64,000 nucleotides of DNA, from NCBI RefSeq assembly GCF_017304635.1, contig NZ_JAFKMA010000001.1, forward strand, positions 372,001-436,000, in the 5' to 3' direction. This document shows, one piece after another, positions 8,621-16,785 of this stretch. Under the pieces are notes generated by a model, which saw nothing but the letters and a program-made list of their open reading frames with translations, was not told the DNA's origin and made no database searches. Source of the stretch: Sphingomonas sp. Lineage in GTDB: Bacteria > Pseudomonadota > Alphaproteobacteria > Sphingomonadales > Sphingomonadaceae. Position 1 is the stretch's first letter. The number at the start of each line of letters is the position of its first letter. Made by a program: the position numbers and the translations under genes.

Positions 8621-9481
8621 TCAGTCCTTCGCGCAGGTCGGCGCTGTCGCCGCGCCGGCTGCCGGCACCGCGGCATCGTCGATCCCCGGATTCGCCGGAA
8701 ACCGCCGCCGCGCGTCGGCGAATATCTGCCGCGCCTGCGCCGCGCCTGGCGCCACCGCGGAACATCCGACCCAGCGCCAGTGCCACGGCTCGTAGCTGAC
8801 GCCCTGCTTCGACACGCACCGCCCGTCGTCCTGATGGTCGCATGGAAACGACAGTTCGAAGCCGTATTCTCGCGCGTGGAGCAGCATCCACTGGCCGGGC
8901 TTGCTGGCGGCGAAACCCTGGGTCAGCCCGCCGCAGCGCGCGCCCGCGCCGACGCCGCAGGCGACGAAATCGGCGGTATAGCCGGTCGCATGCTCGCTAT
9001 AGCCCGGTGGTGCCGACACCTGCGCGCGCTTGACCGGATCCAGGCACTTGGCGGTCGGCAGGTTGCGCGCGGTGTTGCAGAAGATGCCGACCTGTTCGGG
9101 GATCGAGCGGAAGCACGACTGCGCCTTCAGCATCGCAGTGCCGGCCAGGTCGGCATTGGCCGCGCGCATCATCTTCTCCGCCGCCGTCGCCGCGACCGGC
9201 AGCATGTCGCATTGCTTGGTCCGATAGAGCGGCTCGATCCCGACGAGCGCATCGATCGCGGCGGCAACCGTCGTCGGGTAGGGCAAATGCGACAGCACGC
9301 GACCGTCTGCGGCGGGGGTCAGCGCGGCGGTATAGGCCGGCGTCCGCAGCGCGATATATTTGTCGGCATAGGCAGGCGCGCTCTGGTAGAGTCGCTTGTC
9401 GACCTGTAGCGTCGTCGCCGTGGCGGCGGCGGCCAGCGCCAGCGCGATCCCGGCCGCAACACCCTGCGTCGATCGTTTCAT
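8621..9481 (-). CDS. D-alanyl-D-alanine carboxypeptidase family protein (peptidase M15, VanY-like), exported
   Basis: A 286-residue protein with an N-terminal signal peptide (about residues 1-23) and a C-terminal M15B zinc-peptidase core. The metal-binding H and D lie in S-E-H-A-T-G-Y-T-A-D, and the catalytic E and final H ligand in E-P-W-H-W-R-W-V-G. Such enzymes trim D-Ala from peptidoglycan stem peptides in the periplasm. Several cysteines in the core suggest disulfides. It is divergent from the pseudouridine synthase gene. Confidence 0.88.
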   Translation of the reverse strand: MKRSTQGVAAGIALALAAAATATTLQVDKRLYQSAPAYADKYIALRTPAYTAALTPAADGRVLSHLPYPTTVAAAIDALVGIEPLYRTKQCDMLPVAATAAEKMMRAANADLAGTAMLKAQSCFRSIPEQVGIFCNTARNLPTAKCLDPVKRAQVSAPPGYSEHATGYTADFVACGVGAGARCGGLTQGFAASKPGQWMLLHAREYGFELSFPCDHQDDGRCVSKQGVSYEPWHWRWVGCSAVAPGAAQARQIFADARRRFPANPGIDDAAVPAAGAATAPTCAKD

Positions 9482-9549
9482 GCCGCCGTCCTTTCGTGGA
9501 ATACCGACGACGCCTAGCGTTGCGGGCTCCGGGCTGGCAAGGCGGCAGG

Positions 9550-10200
9550 ATGTTGGCTGACAAGGTTCTTTTCCTCGACGGCGAGGCGCTGGTGATCGAC
9601 AAGCCCGCGGGGTTGCCGGTCGACCGGCCGCGATCAGGCGCGATCAGCCTCGAAAACCATCTCGACAGCCTGACCTTCGGGTTCAAGCGCTGGCCGATGG
9701 CGGTGCACCGGCTCGACCAGGACACGTCGGGCTGCCTGCTGCTGTCGCGCAATCCGAAGGCGCATGCCCGGCTGCAACAGGCGTTCGAGGCGAACCGGGT
9801 GGCGAAACGCTATCTCGCGGTGCTCGACGGCGTGGTGGACGGGGAGGGCGTCATCGACCTGCCGCTGGCGAAGGTGTCGAGCAAGGAGGCGGGGTGGCGG
9901 ATGGTCGGCGCCCCGGACGGCAAGGCGGCGAGCACCATGTGGCGCGCGCTGGCGACGCGCGACGGGCGGACGCTGGTCGAGTTCCGCCCAGGGACCGGTC
10001 GCACGCACCAGATCCGCGTCCACGCGCTCGAAGGGCTGGGCGCGGCGGTGGTCGGCGATCCGGTCTATGGCCGGGCCGATCCGCTCGGCCTGCTGCTCCA
10101 CGCCGCCGAGCTGACGGTGCCGCGCGAGGGCAAGCCGCCGATCGAAGCGGTGGCGCCGCTGCCCGAGCGGTTCGTGAAGGCCGGGTTCGGCGATGAATGA
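9550..10200 (+). CDS. RluA-family pseudouridine synthase
   Basis: Isomerises uridine to pseudouridine in rRNA or tRNA. The 216-residue product has the catalytic H-R-L-D-Q-D-T-S-G motif (catalytic Asp) near residues 52-60 and the closing G-R-T-H-Q-I-R-V-H motif, and it lacks an S4 domain. The target site is not readable from sequence. I chose the ATG at 9550; an in-frame upstream ATG would add 18 residues overlapping the gap to the divergent peptidase. The stop overlaps the arfB start (ATGA), so the two RNA/ribosome genes are coupled. Confidence 0.88.
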   Translation: MLADKVLFLDGEALVIDKPAGLPVDRPRSGAISLENHLDSLTFGFKRWPMAVHRLDQDTSGCLLLSRNPKAHARLQQAFEANRVAKRYLAVLDGVVDGEGVIDLPLAKVSSKEAGWRMVGAPDGKAASTMWRALATRDGRTLVEFRPGTGRTHQIRVHALEGLGAAVVGDPVYGRADPLGLLLHAAELTVPREGKPPIEAVAPLPERFVKAGFGDE

Positions 10201-10634
10201 TTTTTGGCGCTTCGCCCAACAGGGCTACGCGCGTGCCTGACATCCCCGACGACGCGATCATCGAGGAGAAGTTCCTCGCCGCGACCGGGCCGGGCGGGCA
10301 GAACGTCAATAAGGTCGCGACCGCGGTGCAGCTGCGCGTCGACGTGTTCAAGCTCGGCCTCGCGCCGTTCGCCTACCAGCGGCTGAAGGAACTGGCCGGC
10401 AGCAAGCTGACGGCGAGCGGCGAACTGCTCGTCACCGCGCGCCGCTTCCGCACCCAGGACGCCAACCGCGCCGACGCGCGCGAACGGCTGGCGCAATTGA
10501 TCGCCGACGCCCATGTCCGCCAGGCGAAACGGGTGAAGACCAAGCCGAGCAAGGCGGCGAAGGCGAAGCGAGTCGACGAGAAAAAGGGCCGTAGCGCGGT
10601 CAAGGCCGGACGGGGGAAGGTGCGGGTGGATTGA
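10197..10634 (+). CDS. arfB: Alternative ribosome-rescue factor ArfB (peptidyl-tRNA hydrolase, YaeJ-like)
   Basis: A 145-residue class-I release-factor-like protein that frees stalled ribosomes on truncated mRNA. The G-P-G-G-Q motif (GGQ, hydrolysis of peptidyl-tRNA) sits near residues 31-35. The C-terminal tail is Lys/Arg rich (K-P-S-K-A-A-K-A-K-R), the part that in ArfB enters the empty mRNA channel. There is no codon-recognition domain, which separates it from RF1 and RF2. It overlaps the RluA-type gene by 4 bp. A GTG at 10233 is an alternative start closer to the usual family N-terminus. Confidence 0.92.
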   Translation: MIFGASPNRATRVPDIPDDAIIEEKFLAATGPGGQNVNKVATAVQLRVDVFKLGLAPFAYQRLKELAGSKLTASGELLVTARRFRTQDANRADARERLAQLIADAHVRQAKRVKTKPSKAAKAKRVDEKKGRSAVKAGRGKVRVD

Positions 10635-10727
10635 CGCGCGTCGCCCCAGCGAAGGCCGGGGCCGCTGGATTTCCGGCGTCGCGCTTCGCATATCACGCAA
10701 CGGCCCCGGCCTTCGCCGGGGCGACGA
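10633..10727. repeat. REPIN-like paired inverted repeat between arfB and msrC
   Basis: CGTCGCCCCAGCGAAGGCC near the left end and GGCCTTCGCCGGGGCGACG at the right end are near-perfect inverted copies around a roughly 35-bp unrelated core. The ends match the element at 21398-21482 almost exactly while the cores differ. The right end abuts GAGGACAGCC, the ribosome-binding region of msrC. Confidence 0.82.
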
Positions 10728-10735
10728 GGACAGCC

Positions 10736-11221
10736 ATGTACGCTTTCGATATCGCCACCGACGCCAAATCCGACCTCTACCGCGACGTGCTCGCCGCCGT
10801 CGATGCGGTGACGGCGGGCGAGGCCGATGCCGTCGCTAACATGGCGAACGTCGCGGCGATCCTGTGGCAGTACCTGCCCGACCTCAACTGGGCGGGATTC
10901 TACCGGGCGGTCGGCGACGAGCTCGTGCTCGGCCCGTTCCAGGGCAAGGCGGCGTGCATCCGCATCCCGTTCGGCAAGGGCGTGTGTGGCGCCGCCGCCG
11001 CCTCGCGCGACACGCAACTGGTCGCGGACGTCCATGCCTTTCCCGGCCACATCGCCTGCGATGCCGCCAGCCGCTCCGAACTGGTCGTGCCGATCGTCGC
11101 CGGGGGTCGCGTCGTCGCGGTGATAGATCTCGACAGCCCGCATCCGGCGCGGTTCGATGCCGAGGACGCCGCCGGGGTCGAGGCGATCGCGCGATTGTTG
11201 CGCGACAGGGTTAACGGCTAA
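10736..11221 (+). CDS. msrC: Free methionine-(R)-sulfoxide reductase (GAF domain)
   Basis: Reduces free Met-R-sulfoxide in the cytoplasm. The 161-residue single GAF domain has the family's Cys set: G-K-A-A-C, G-V-C-G and H-I-A-C-D, matching the three redox cysteines known for the E. coli enzyme. L-N-W-A-G-F-Y near residues 43-49 is also diagnostic. The ATG at 10736 lies directly after the repeat; the upstream open frame is translated repeat and is rejected. Confidence 0.92.
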   Translation: MYAFDIATDAKSDLYRDVLAAVDAVTAGEADAVANMANVAAILWQYLPDLNWAGFYRAVGDELVLGPFQGKAACIRIPFGKGVCGAAAASRDTQLVADVHAFPGHIACDAASRSELVVPIVAGGRVVAVIDLDSPHPARFDAEDAAGVEAIARLLRDRVNG

Positions 11222-11353
11222 ATCCCGACCCAGAACGGGACGAACATTCCCCTCCCCGAAACTGGCGGAAAACTGCGGTTTTCGCTAGACAAGTGGCAAG
11301 GGCCCGGCGCGATCGTGGTTAATCGGCGCGCCGGTCAACAGGGAGTGTTAAGC

Positions 11354-12334
11354 ATGCGAACCCTCATGATTGCTGGCGTTGCCGCCGCATTGACGCTTGG
11401 CGCGACGGCCGCCGATGCGCAGCGAATCGGGCCGAACGGCGCCGGCGCGAACTTCCCCCCACCGGGTGCCCGGCCGATGCCGTCCCCGCCGCCCGCGCCG
11501 ATGCCCGCCCCGCACGGCGGCGGTCAGTGGAACGGCGGCTCGCACGGCGGCCAGTGGCAGGGTGGCCAATGGCATGGCGGCGGCCAGTGGAACGGCGGGC
11601 AATGGTCGGGTGGCCAGTGGTCGGGCGGGCAATGGCACGGCGGCACCGGCTATAACGGCCAATGGCGCCGCGGCGGTCGCTGGGGCGGCTCGATCGGCGG
11701 TTTCTGGTATGCCGGGGTGCAGGCGCCGGGCGGTTGGAACGGCTACAAGCATTTGAAGCGCGGCCGCACGCTGCCCGGCTACTGGATCTCCGACGCGTTC
11801 ATGATCGGCGATTACGGGCGCTATGGCCTCTTCACCCCGCCGCCGGGCTATTACTGGACGCGGTACTATAACGATGCCGTGCTGATCGATCGTTACGGCG
11901 TGATCTACGACAGCCGCGATGGGCTCGACTGGGACAGCTACGACGCCGGGTATCAGGGCGATTACGCTTATGGTGCCGGTGGGGACGGCTATGTCGTCGA
12001 GGGGTATCAGGCCGGCCCGGGCTATCCGCCGCCGCCCGCTCCGGTCCCGGCCCCCGGGTACGGTGCCAGCTACAGCTATCGCGCCGGTGCTGGCTATATC
12101 GCGGCCCCGCCGCCGCCGATGCCGGTCGGTGGCGCGGGCGTGTCGATCACCACCTATCCGACCCCGCCGGGCGTCGCGACGACGATCGTCATCCCGGGGG
12201 CGGTGACCACCACGACGACCACCGAATATGTCGAGGAACGCTACGTCGCGCCGCGCCGCGCGGTCCGCGTCGTCAAGCGCGCCTGGCACCCGCGGCCGAA
12301 GCCGCGCTGCTACTGCCAGATCCGCGGCAGCTGA
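11354..12334 (+). CDS. RcnB-family exported protein with GGQW repeats
   Basis: A 326-residue exported protein with a signal peptide ending at A-D-A-Q. A Pro-rich stretch comes next, then about ten tandem G-G-Q-W-(N/Q/H/S) units (about 57-100). The RcnB-like core follows: L-P-G-Y-W-I-S-D-A-F-M-I-G-D-Y-G near 138-153 and P-P-P-G-Y-Y-W near 160-167. The C-terminus is Pro/Tyr/Val rich and ends in a basic, Cys-containing tail. In E. coli RcnB is a periplasmic protein needed for Ni/Co homeostasis; a metal role here is inferred from that domain only. The ATG at 11354 follows GGGAG. Confidence 0.78.
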   Translation: MRTLMIAGVAAALTLGATAADAQRIGPNGAGANFPPPGARPMPSPPPAPMPAPHGGGQWNGGSHGGQWQGGQWHGGGQWNGGQWSGGQWSGGQWHGGTGYNGQWRRGGRWGGSIGGFWYAGVQAPGGWNGYKHLKRGRTLPGYWISDAFMIGDYGRYGLFTPPPGYYWTRYYNDAVLIDRYGVIYDSRDGLDWDSYDAGYQGDYAYGAGGDGYVVEGYQAGPGYPPPPAPVPAPGYGASYSYRAGAGYIAAPPPPMPVGGAGVSITTYPTPPGVATTIVIPGAVTTTTTTEYVEERYVAPRRAVRVVKRAWHPRPKPRCYCQIRGS

Positions 12335-12403
12335 CGCGAAACGAGCTTGAAGGGGGAGACCGCTCGTCACCAGCGATGGTGGCGGGCGGTTCGCTGTTGG
12401 GCT

Positions 12404-13699
12404 CTACCGCCGCGGGGCGGGGCCGGCGAAGGTGACCAGACTTTCGGCGCCATCGGCGCCGATCGCCGAAACGCCGACGAAATTGTCGTCGATCGGCACG
12501 TTCTTCAGCACCACCTGCGTCGCGTTCGCGACGTCGCGGCTGTCGCTCCATGCCGCGGTGTCGGCGCGGCGCCAGTGGACGCGGTAGCGGACGGCGCCGG
12601 CGACCGGCTGCCACGCCACGGTCACGTCGCGGGACAGCGCCCCGGACACCGTCACGCCCTCCGGCGCGGCGGGGGCGGCGGCGAGCCGGCGGATCGTCGC
12701 GACGTTGATCGCGGTCACCTTGGCGAGATAGGCGAAGTCCATCTTGTCGATCGTGTCGCCATAGGCGACGCCGCCTTCGGTGCGAACGTACTGGTGCTGC
12801 CCGTCCCAGCGCTCGGCGGCGACGGTGAAGCGCACCGCGGGATAGCCGAGCTCGAGAAACGGCTGGTGGTCGCCGCCGCGCCCGAAGCGATCGGGCCGCC
12901 GCACGATGAACGCGTCGAGCCCGCCCGGGATGCCCGCCGCGACCTGATCCACGGCCTTCGCCAGCGCGCGGCTCGGCCCGTCATCCTCGCCGCCATTGGC
13001 GCGGCGGGCGAGGTCGCCCTTCAGATCCTCGGCCTGGCGGATGCCTTCCGAGAACACGCGCACGCTGCGGTCGGCGCGGACGCCGCCCTGGCCGATCGAA
13101 TTGCCGACGATGTCGTTGTTGAGCATCGCGGTCACCTGCCAGCCGCGTTCCTTCGCGGTGTCGGCGAGCAGCTTGCCGCCCCACAATCCCTGTTCCTCGC
13201 CGGAGAAGATCGCATAGACGATCGTCGCGCGGAACTTGTGTTTCGACAGGATGCGCGCCGATTCGAGCACCAGCGCCACACCCGAGGCATCGTCGTTGGC
13301 GCCGGGCGCATCGGCCATCGCGTCCATCACGTCGCCGACGATCGAATCGATATGGCCGCCGACGATGACGACGCGGTCGGGGTCGCTGCCCTTCTGGATG
13401 CCGAGCACGTCGACGATCTCGACGCCGTCGGGTGCGCGTGGGCCGGTGAAGTTGCGCGCGATCGTCTCGGTCGTCAGGCACCCGCCGCAGGCCGCGCCGA
13501 TCGCGTCGAACTGTGCTTTGGCCCAGGTCCGCGCCGCGCCGATCCCGCGCTTGGGATCGGTGGTCGAGGACGATGAATGCCGCGTGCCGAAGCCGACCAG
13601 CGTGGTGACGGTCTGCTTCAGGCGGGCCGGGGAGGGCTGCTCGGGCGCCGGTGCGGCGGAGACGAGCAGGGGCAAGGCGAACAGGATCGAAAGGCGCAT
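12404..13699 (-). CDS. M28 family zinc peptidase with C-terminal fibronectin-III-like domain, exported
   Basis: A 431-residue secreted aminopeptidase-type enzyme. It has a short signal peptide (M-R-L-S-I-L-F-A-L-P-L-L-V-S-A). The co-catalytic zinc motifs are G-G-H-I-D-S, D-D-A-S-G, G-E-E-Q-G-L and N-N-D-I-V-G, with the last His ligand in H-Q-P-F-L-E-L-G. The C-terminal 90 residues look like an FnIII module (V-T-V-A-W-Q-P-V...Y-R-V-H-W-R). It is followed on the same strand by nothing close and preceded by the Usp gene 7 bp upstream, so the two may be cotranscribed. Confidence 0.9.
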   Translation of the reverse strand: MRLSILFALPLLVSAAPAPEQPSPARLKQTVTTLVGFGTRHSSSSTTDPKRGIGAARTWAKAQFDAIGAACGGCLTTETIARNFTGPRAPDGVEIVDVLGIQKGSDPDRVVIVGGHIDSIVGDVMDAMADAPGANDDASGVALVLESARILSKHKFRATIVYAIFSGEEQGLWGGKLLADTAKERGWQVTAMLNNDIVGNSIGQGGVRADRSVRVFSEGIRQAEDLKGDLARRANGGEDDGPSRALAKAVDQVAAGIPGGLDAFIVRRPDRFGRGGDHQPFLELGYPAVRFTVAAERWDGQHQYVRTEGGVAYGDTIDKMDFAYLAKVTAINVATIRRLAAAPAAPEGVTVSGALSRDVTVAWQPVAGAVRYRVHWRRADTAAWSDSRDVANATQVVLKNVPIDDNFVGVSAIGADGAESLVTFAGPAPRR

Positions 13700-13706
13700 G
13701 ATTCCC

Positions 13707-14162
13707 TCAGCTTAGCCGGTCGATCGCGGCGCGGTCCAGACTGCCGGGCACGATCATGATCGGAACCGCGAGCGTGCCGGCGTCGGCGCCCGCGAAGTGG
13801 GTGACGAGCGGACCCGGCGCGCCGCTGGGGGCGGCGCCCAGCACGAGTGCGGCGATCTCCGGATTGGCGGCGATGATCTCGCGGATGACCTTCGGCCCGT
13901 CGCCCTCGCGCACGGTGATCGCCGGCTGCAGGCCCGATTCCTCGAACAACGTGCCCGCCGCGCCTGCGACCAGCGCCTCGGCATGCAGCCGCGCTTCCTC
14001 CTCGATCGTCGCCTGGACGCCGCCGAACGCGATGAACTCCTGCGGCGGCAACAGCGTCAGGATCTCGACCCCGCCGCCGGTCTTGACCGCGCGCCGCGCG
14101 GCGAAGCGCAGGGCGACCTCCGCCTCCGGGGTATCGTCCACCACCACCAGATAGATGCGCAT
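13707..14162 (-). CDS. Universal stress protein (UspA family)
   Basis: A 151-residue single Usp domain: it starts M-R-I-Y-L-V-V-V-D-D-T and has an L-V-L-G-A-A pattern and a final V-P-I-M-I-V-P-G strand. The canonical nucleotide-binding G-x2-G-x9-G-S/T is only loosely kept, so ATP binding is uncertain. The ATG at 14162 is preferred over an upstream ATG adding 14 Ser/Thr-rich residues. It lies upstream of the M28 peptidase on the same strand. Confidence 0.8.
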   Translation of the reverse strand: MRIYLVVVDDTPEAEVALRFAARRAVKTGGGVEILTLLPPQEFIAFGGVQATIEEEARLHAEALVAGAAGTLFEESGLQPAITVREGDGPKVIREIIAANPEIAALVLGAAPSGAPGPLVTHFAGADAGTLAVPIMIVPGSLDRAAIDRLS

Positions 14163-14199
14163 CGCGTGATCCTTGGTTGACGCGCTTGCGCGCGTGGGC

Positions 14200-14277
14200 G
14201 GCACCAGCCCGCTCCCCCTCCCGACCGCCCAGGCGTCCTATCCTATGGGCGGTCGGGAGGGGGAGCGGGCCGGTGCT
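14200..14277. repeat. Long G+C hairpin between divergent usp and pdhC
   Basis: GCACCAGCCCGCTCCCCCTC... is followed 14 bp later by its near-perfect inverse ending GGGGGAGCGGGCCGGTGC, giving a stem of about 30 bp. It sits in a region that must carry the promoters of two divergent genes, so it is more likely a dispersed repeat than a terminator. Confidence 0.7.
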
Positions 14278-14405
14278 GCAACAAAGCGAAACCTGACGCG
14301 GAAGTGGGTTCGGCGCAAGCGTCGGTCTTGACCCGAACCGTGCCGGGCGCGAAAGCGATGCCGACAGTCCGCCTCTTCCCAGGACGATCCGCAAAGGACG
14401 CGTGA

Positions 14406-15722
14406 ATGCCCATCGAGATCAAGATGCCCGCTCTGTCCCCGACGATGGAGGAGGGCACGCTGGCGAAGTGGCTGGTGAAGGAAGGCGACACGGTCAAGGC
14501 CGGCGACCTGATGGCCGAGATCGAGACCGACAAGGCGACGATGGAGTTCGAGGCGGTCGACGAGGGCACGATCGTGTCGATCGCGGTGCCCGAGGGAACC
14601 GACGGCGTGAAGGTCGGCACCGTCATCGCGACGCTGGCCGGCGAGGGCGAGGATGCCTCGGCCAAGCCGGCTAAGGCCGCCGAGGCGCAATCTCCCTCTC
14701 CCCCCCGGGGAGAGGGGCGGGGAGAGGGGCAGTCCCAAGCGCCTACTTCCGCGACTGCCCCTCTCCCGACCTCGCCTTCGGCTCGGCCACCCTCTCCCCA
14801 GAGGGGAGAGGGAGATAGGGTGAAGGCCAGCCCGCTCGCGCGGCGCATCGCCGCCGAGAAGGGCGTCGACATCGCCGCGCTGAGCGGCTCCGGTCCGAAC
14901 GGCCGTATCGTCAAGGCCGACGTCGAGGGCGCGAAGCCCGGCGCGGCGCCCGCGGCCGGCGCCGCGGCTGCATCCGCCGGCGCTCCGGCGACCACCCCGG
15001 CCGCCCCCGCCAAGCCCGCCGCGATCCCCGACATCCCGCACGAGGCGACCAAACTGTCGAACGTCCGCAAGACGATCGCGCGCCGCCTGACCGAATCGAA
15101 GCAGCAGGTGCCGCACATCTACCTGACGGTGGACATCCGGCTCGACGCGCTGCTCAAGCTGCGCGGCGACCTCAACAAGGGGCTGGAGGGGCGCGGCGTC
15201 AAGCTGTCGGTCAACGACCTCATCATCAAGGCGCTGGCGGTCAGCCTGATCCAGGTGCCGAAGTGCAACGTGATGTTCACGCCCGACCAGCTCGTCAGCT
15301 TCCACCGCGCCGACATCTCGGTCGCGGTGTCGACGCCGTCGGGGCTCATCACGCCGATCATCGCCGACGCGAACGCGAAGGGCGTGGCGGCGATCTCGGC
15401 CGAGATGAAAGACCTGGCGACCCGCGCCCGCGACAACAAGCTGAAGCCCGAGGAATATCAGGGCGGCACCGCGTCGCTGTCCAACATGGGCATGTTCGGG
15501 ATCAAGCAGTTCGAGGCGGTCATCAACCCGCCCCAGGGCATGATTATGGCGATCGGCGCGGGGGAGAAGCGGCCCTACGTCATCGACGATGCGCTGGGCG
15601 TCGCGACGATCATGTCGGCGACCGGCAGCTTCGACCATCGCGCGATCGACGGGGCGGACGGCGCCGAGCTGATGCAGGTGTTCAAGGCGCTGATCGAATC
15701 GCCGCTGGCGATGCTGGCCTAG
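14406..15722 (+). CDS. pdhC: Dihydrolipoamide acetyltransferase, E2 of pyruvate dehydrogenase
   Basis: The 438-residue E2 core transfers acetyl groups from E1 to CoA. The N-terminal lipoyl domain carries the lipoylated Lys in E-T-D-K-A-T-M-E (about residue 43). After a linker comes the E1/E3-binding domain ([12 protein letters not shown], about 141-175), a second Ala/Pro linker, and the catalytic domain ending with [10 protein letters not shown]. The first linker (about 96-137) is unusual: it is translated from a dispersed palindromic repeat ([13 protein letters not shown]). E1 genes are not in the window. E3 (lpdA) lies 1.06 kb downstream. Confidence 0.93.
   Translation: MPIEIKMPALSPTMEEGTLAKWLVKEGDTVKAGDLMAEIETDKATMEFEAVDEGTIVSIAVPEGTDGVKVGTVIATLAGEGEDASAKPAKAAEAQSPSPPRGEGRGEGQSQAPTSATAPLPTSPSARPPSPQRGEGDRVKASPLARRIAAEKGVDIAALSGSGPNGRIVKADVEGAKPGAAPAAGAAAASAGAPATTPAAPAKPAAIPDIPHEATKLSNVRKTIARRLTESKQQVPHIYLTVDIRLDALLKLRGDLNKGLEGRGVKLSVNDLIIKALAVSLIQVPKCNVMFTPDQLVSFHRADISVAVSTPSGLITPIIADANAKGVAAISAEMKDLATRARDNKLKPEEYQGGTASLSNMGMFGIKQFEAVINPPQGMIMAIGAGEKRPYVIDDALGVATIMSATGSFDHRAIDGADGAELMQVFKALIESPLAMLA
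14691..14815. repeat. Palindromic CTCTCCCC/GGGGAGAG repeat inside the pdhC coding sequence
   Basis: Repeated CTCTCCC/GGGAGAG blocks and an inverted pair GGGGCAGTC...GACTGCCCC form a roughly 125-bp palindromic unit. The same motif vocabulary occurs in the intergenic copies at 16307-16364 and 16706-16764. Here it is read in frame and codes Ser/Pro/Arg/Gly-rich linker residues. Confidence 0.8.
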
Positions 15723-15731
15723 GCGCTCGTC

Positions 15732-15953
15732 GTGTCGGGGCGGACGCTGGCCGAACTGTGCTACATGATCGCCAGCGTCGTCGTGACGTTGCTCATCACC
15801 TGGTACGCGGCCTGGGGTTATCCGCAGGGCGGCACCGAGATCTGGGTGATCGGGATCGTGTCCGCGGTGCTGGTCGCGATCATGGCGTTGCGGCCCTTCC
15901 TCGATTCGTGGCGAGTCGATCGGGCGCGGATGTCGGGCCGGCGGCATGGCTGA
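15732..15953 (+). CDS. Small two-helix membrane protein, unknown function
   Basis: A 73-residue protein with two predicted transmembrane helices (about 10-27 and 36-55), ending with a basic tail (R-V-D-R-A-R-M-S-G-R-R-H-G). The GTG at 15732 begins 9 bp after the pdhC stop, and the end overlaps the thioesterase start by 8 bp, so it looks like part of the same transcript. Not recognised as a named family. Confidence 0.6.
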   Translation: MSGRTLAELCYMIASVVVTLLITWYAAWGYPQGGTEIWVIGIVSAVLVAIMALRPFLDSWRVDRARMSGRRHG

Positions 15954-16305
15954 GGACGCGGCCCCGCCCGACCGCGCGCCGGATATCCGCGTGACGGTGA
16001 TGGCGGCGGACGCCAATCCCTACGGCTCGGCCTTCGTCGGCTGGCTGTTCGGGCAGATGGCGCTGGCGGGCGGGAGCCTCGCGTCGCGGCGCACCGGCAA
16101 GCGCGCGCCGGTCGTCGCGGCGGACGGCTTCACGTTCCGCGCGCCCGCCGCGATCGGCGACGAACTGTCGGTCTGGGCCGAGGTGACCGCCGCGGGCCGC
16201 ACCTCGCTGACCATCGCGACCCAGGCATGGAAACGTGACCGCCATGGCGAGGCCGTCGCCCGGGTCGCCGAGGGCAATTTCGTGTTCGTCGGTGTGGAAG
16301 CATGA
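15946..16305 (+). CDS. Hotdog-fold acyl-CoA thioesterase (YciA-like)
   Basis: A 119-residue single hotdog domain: I-R-V-T-V-M-A-A-D-A-N-P-Y-G-S-A-F-V-G-W matches the N-terminal signature of YciA/BACH acyl-CoA thioesterases, with the catalytic Asp in the D-A-N-P-x-G segment. A-P-A-A-I-G-D-E-L-S-V-W follows as in the family. It hydrolyses acyl-CoA; chain-length preference cannot be told. The stop codon touches the left inverted repeat of the DUF559 cassette. Confidence 0.83.
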   Translation: MAEDAAPPDRAPDIRVTVMAADANPYGSAFVGWLFGQMALAGGSLASRRTGKRAPVVAADGFTFRAPAAIGDELSVWAEVTAAGRTSLTIATQAWKRDRHGEAVARVAEGNFVFVGVEA

Positions 16306-16306
16306 A

Positions 16307-16364
16307 CCCCTCTCCCTTCAAGGGAGAGGGAGGGGCCCGCCGCGTAGCGGTGGGAGGGTGAGGG
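16307..16364. repeat. Left inverted repeat of the DUF559 cassette
   Basis: About 58 bp beginning CCCCTCTCCCTTCAAGGGAG and ending GGTGGGAGGGTGAGGG. Its reverse complement matches 16706-16764 except for the internal mini-hairpin (CCGCGTAGCGG here, ATTGCTTCGCAAT on the right), where paired bases have changed together. Confidence 0.85.
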
Positions 16365-16365
16365 C

Positions 16366-16785
16366 GTGGCCGGGTACGACGCCGCCACCCTCGAACGCGC
16401 AAAGGCAATGCGCCGAGATCCGACCGACGCGGAGAAACGGCTGTGGAAGCACCTCCGCGGTGCCCAGTTGGCCGCCGCCAAGTTCCGCCGTCAACAGCCG
16501 ATCGGCCCCTATGTCGTGGACTTCGTGTGCCAGGCGCATCGGCTGATCGTCGAAGCCGACGGATCGCAGCATGCGGGCAGCGAGCATGACGCTCGCCGCG
16601 ACGGATTTCTGGAGAGCAAAGGCTATCGCGTGCTGCGATTCTGGAACAACGACATTCTGACCAATATGGCAGGCGTGTCGGAAACGATCCGCGTTGCGCT
16701 GCAAACCCCTCACCCTCCCATTGCTTCGCAATGGGCCCCTCCCTCTCCCTCAAGGGGAGAGGGGTTCGGAAAGGACCTTACCTAG
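16366..16785 (+). CDS. DUF559 endonuclease-like protein (VSR-type fold)
   Basis: A 139-residue protein. Residues 1-115 form a DUF559 domain: R-R-D-P-T-D-A-E-K-R-L-W, then F-R-R-Q-Q-P-I-G-P-Y-V-V-D-F-V, I-V-E-A-D-G-S-Q-H and V-L-R-F-W-N-N-D. This is a PD-(D/E)XK-like core related to very-short-patch-repair endonucleases; activity is not established for the family. The last 25 residues are translated from the right inverted repeat (S-P-S-R-G-E-G). The GTG start lies directly after the left repeat. It splits the E2 and E3 genes, and the stop shares one base with the lpdA GTG. Confidence 0.82.
   Translation: MAGYDAATLERAKAMRRDPTDAEKRLWKHLRGAQLAAAKFRRQQPIGPYVVDFVCQAHRLIVEADGSQHAGSEHDARRDGFLESKGYRVLRFWNNDILTNMAGVSETIRVALQTPHPPIASQWAPPSPSRGEGFGKDLT
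16706..16764. repeat. Right inverted repeat of the DUF559 cassette
   Basis: About 59 bp, reverse-complementary to 16307-16364 over nearly the whole length; it also encodes the C-terminal tail of the DUF559 protein. It ends 21 bp before the lpdA start codon. Confidence 0.85.
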
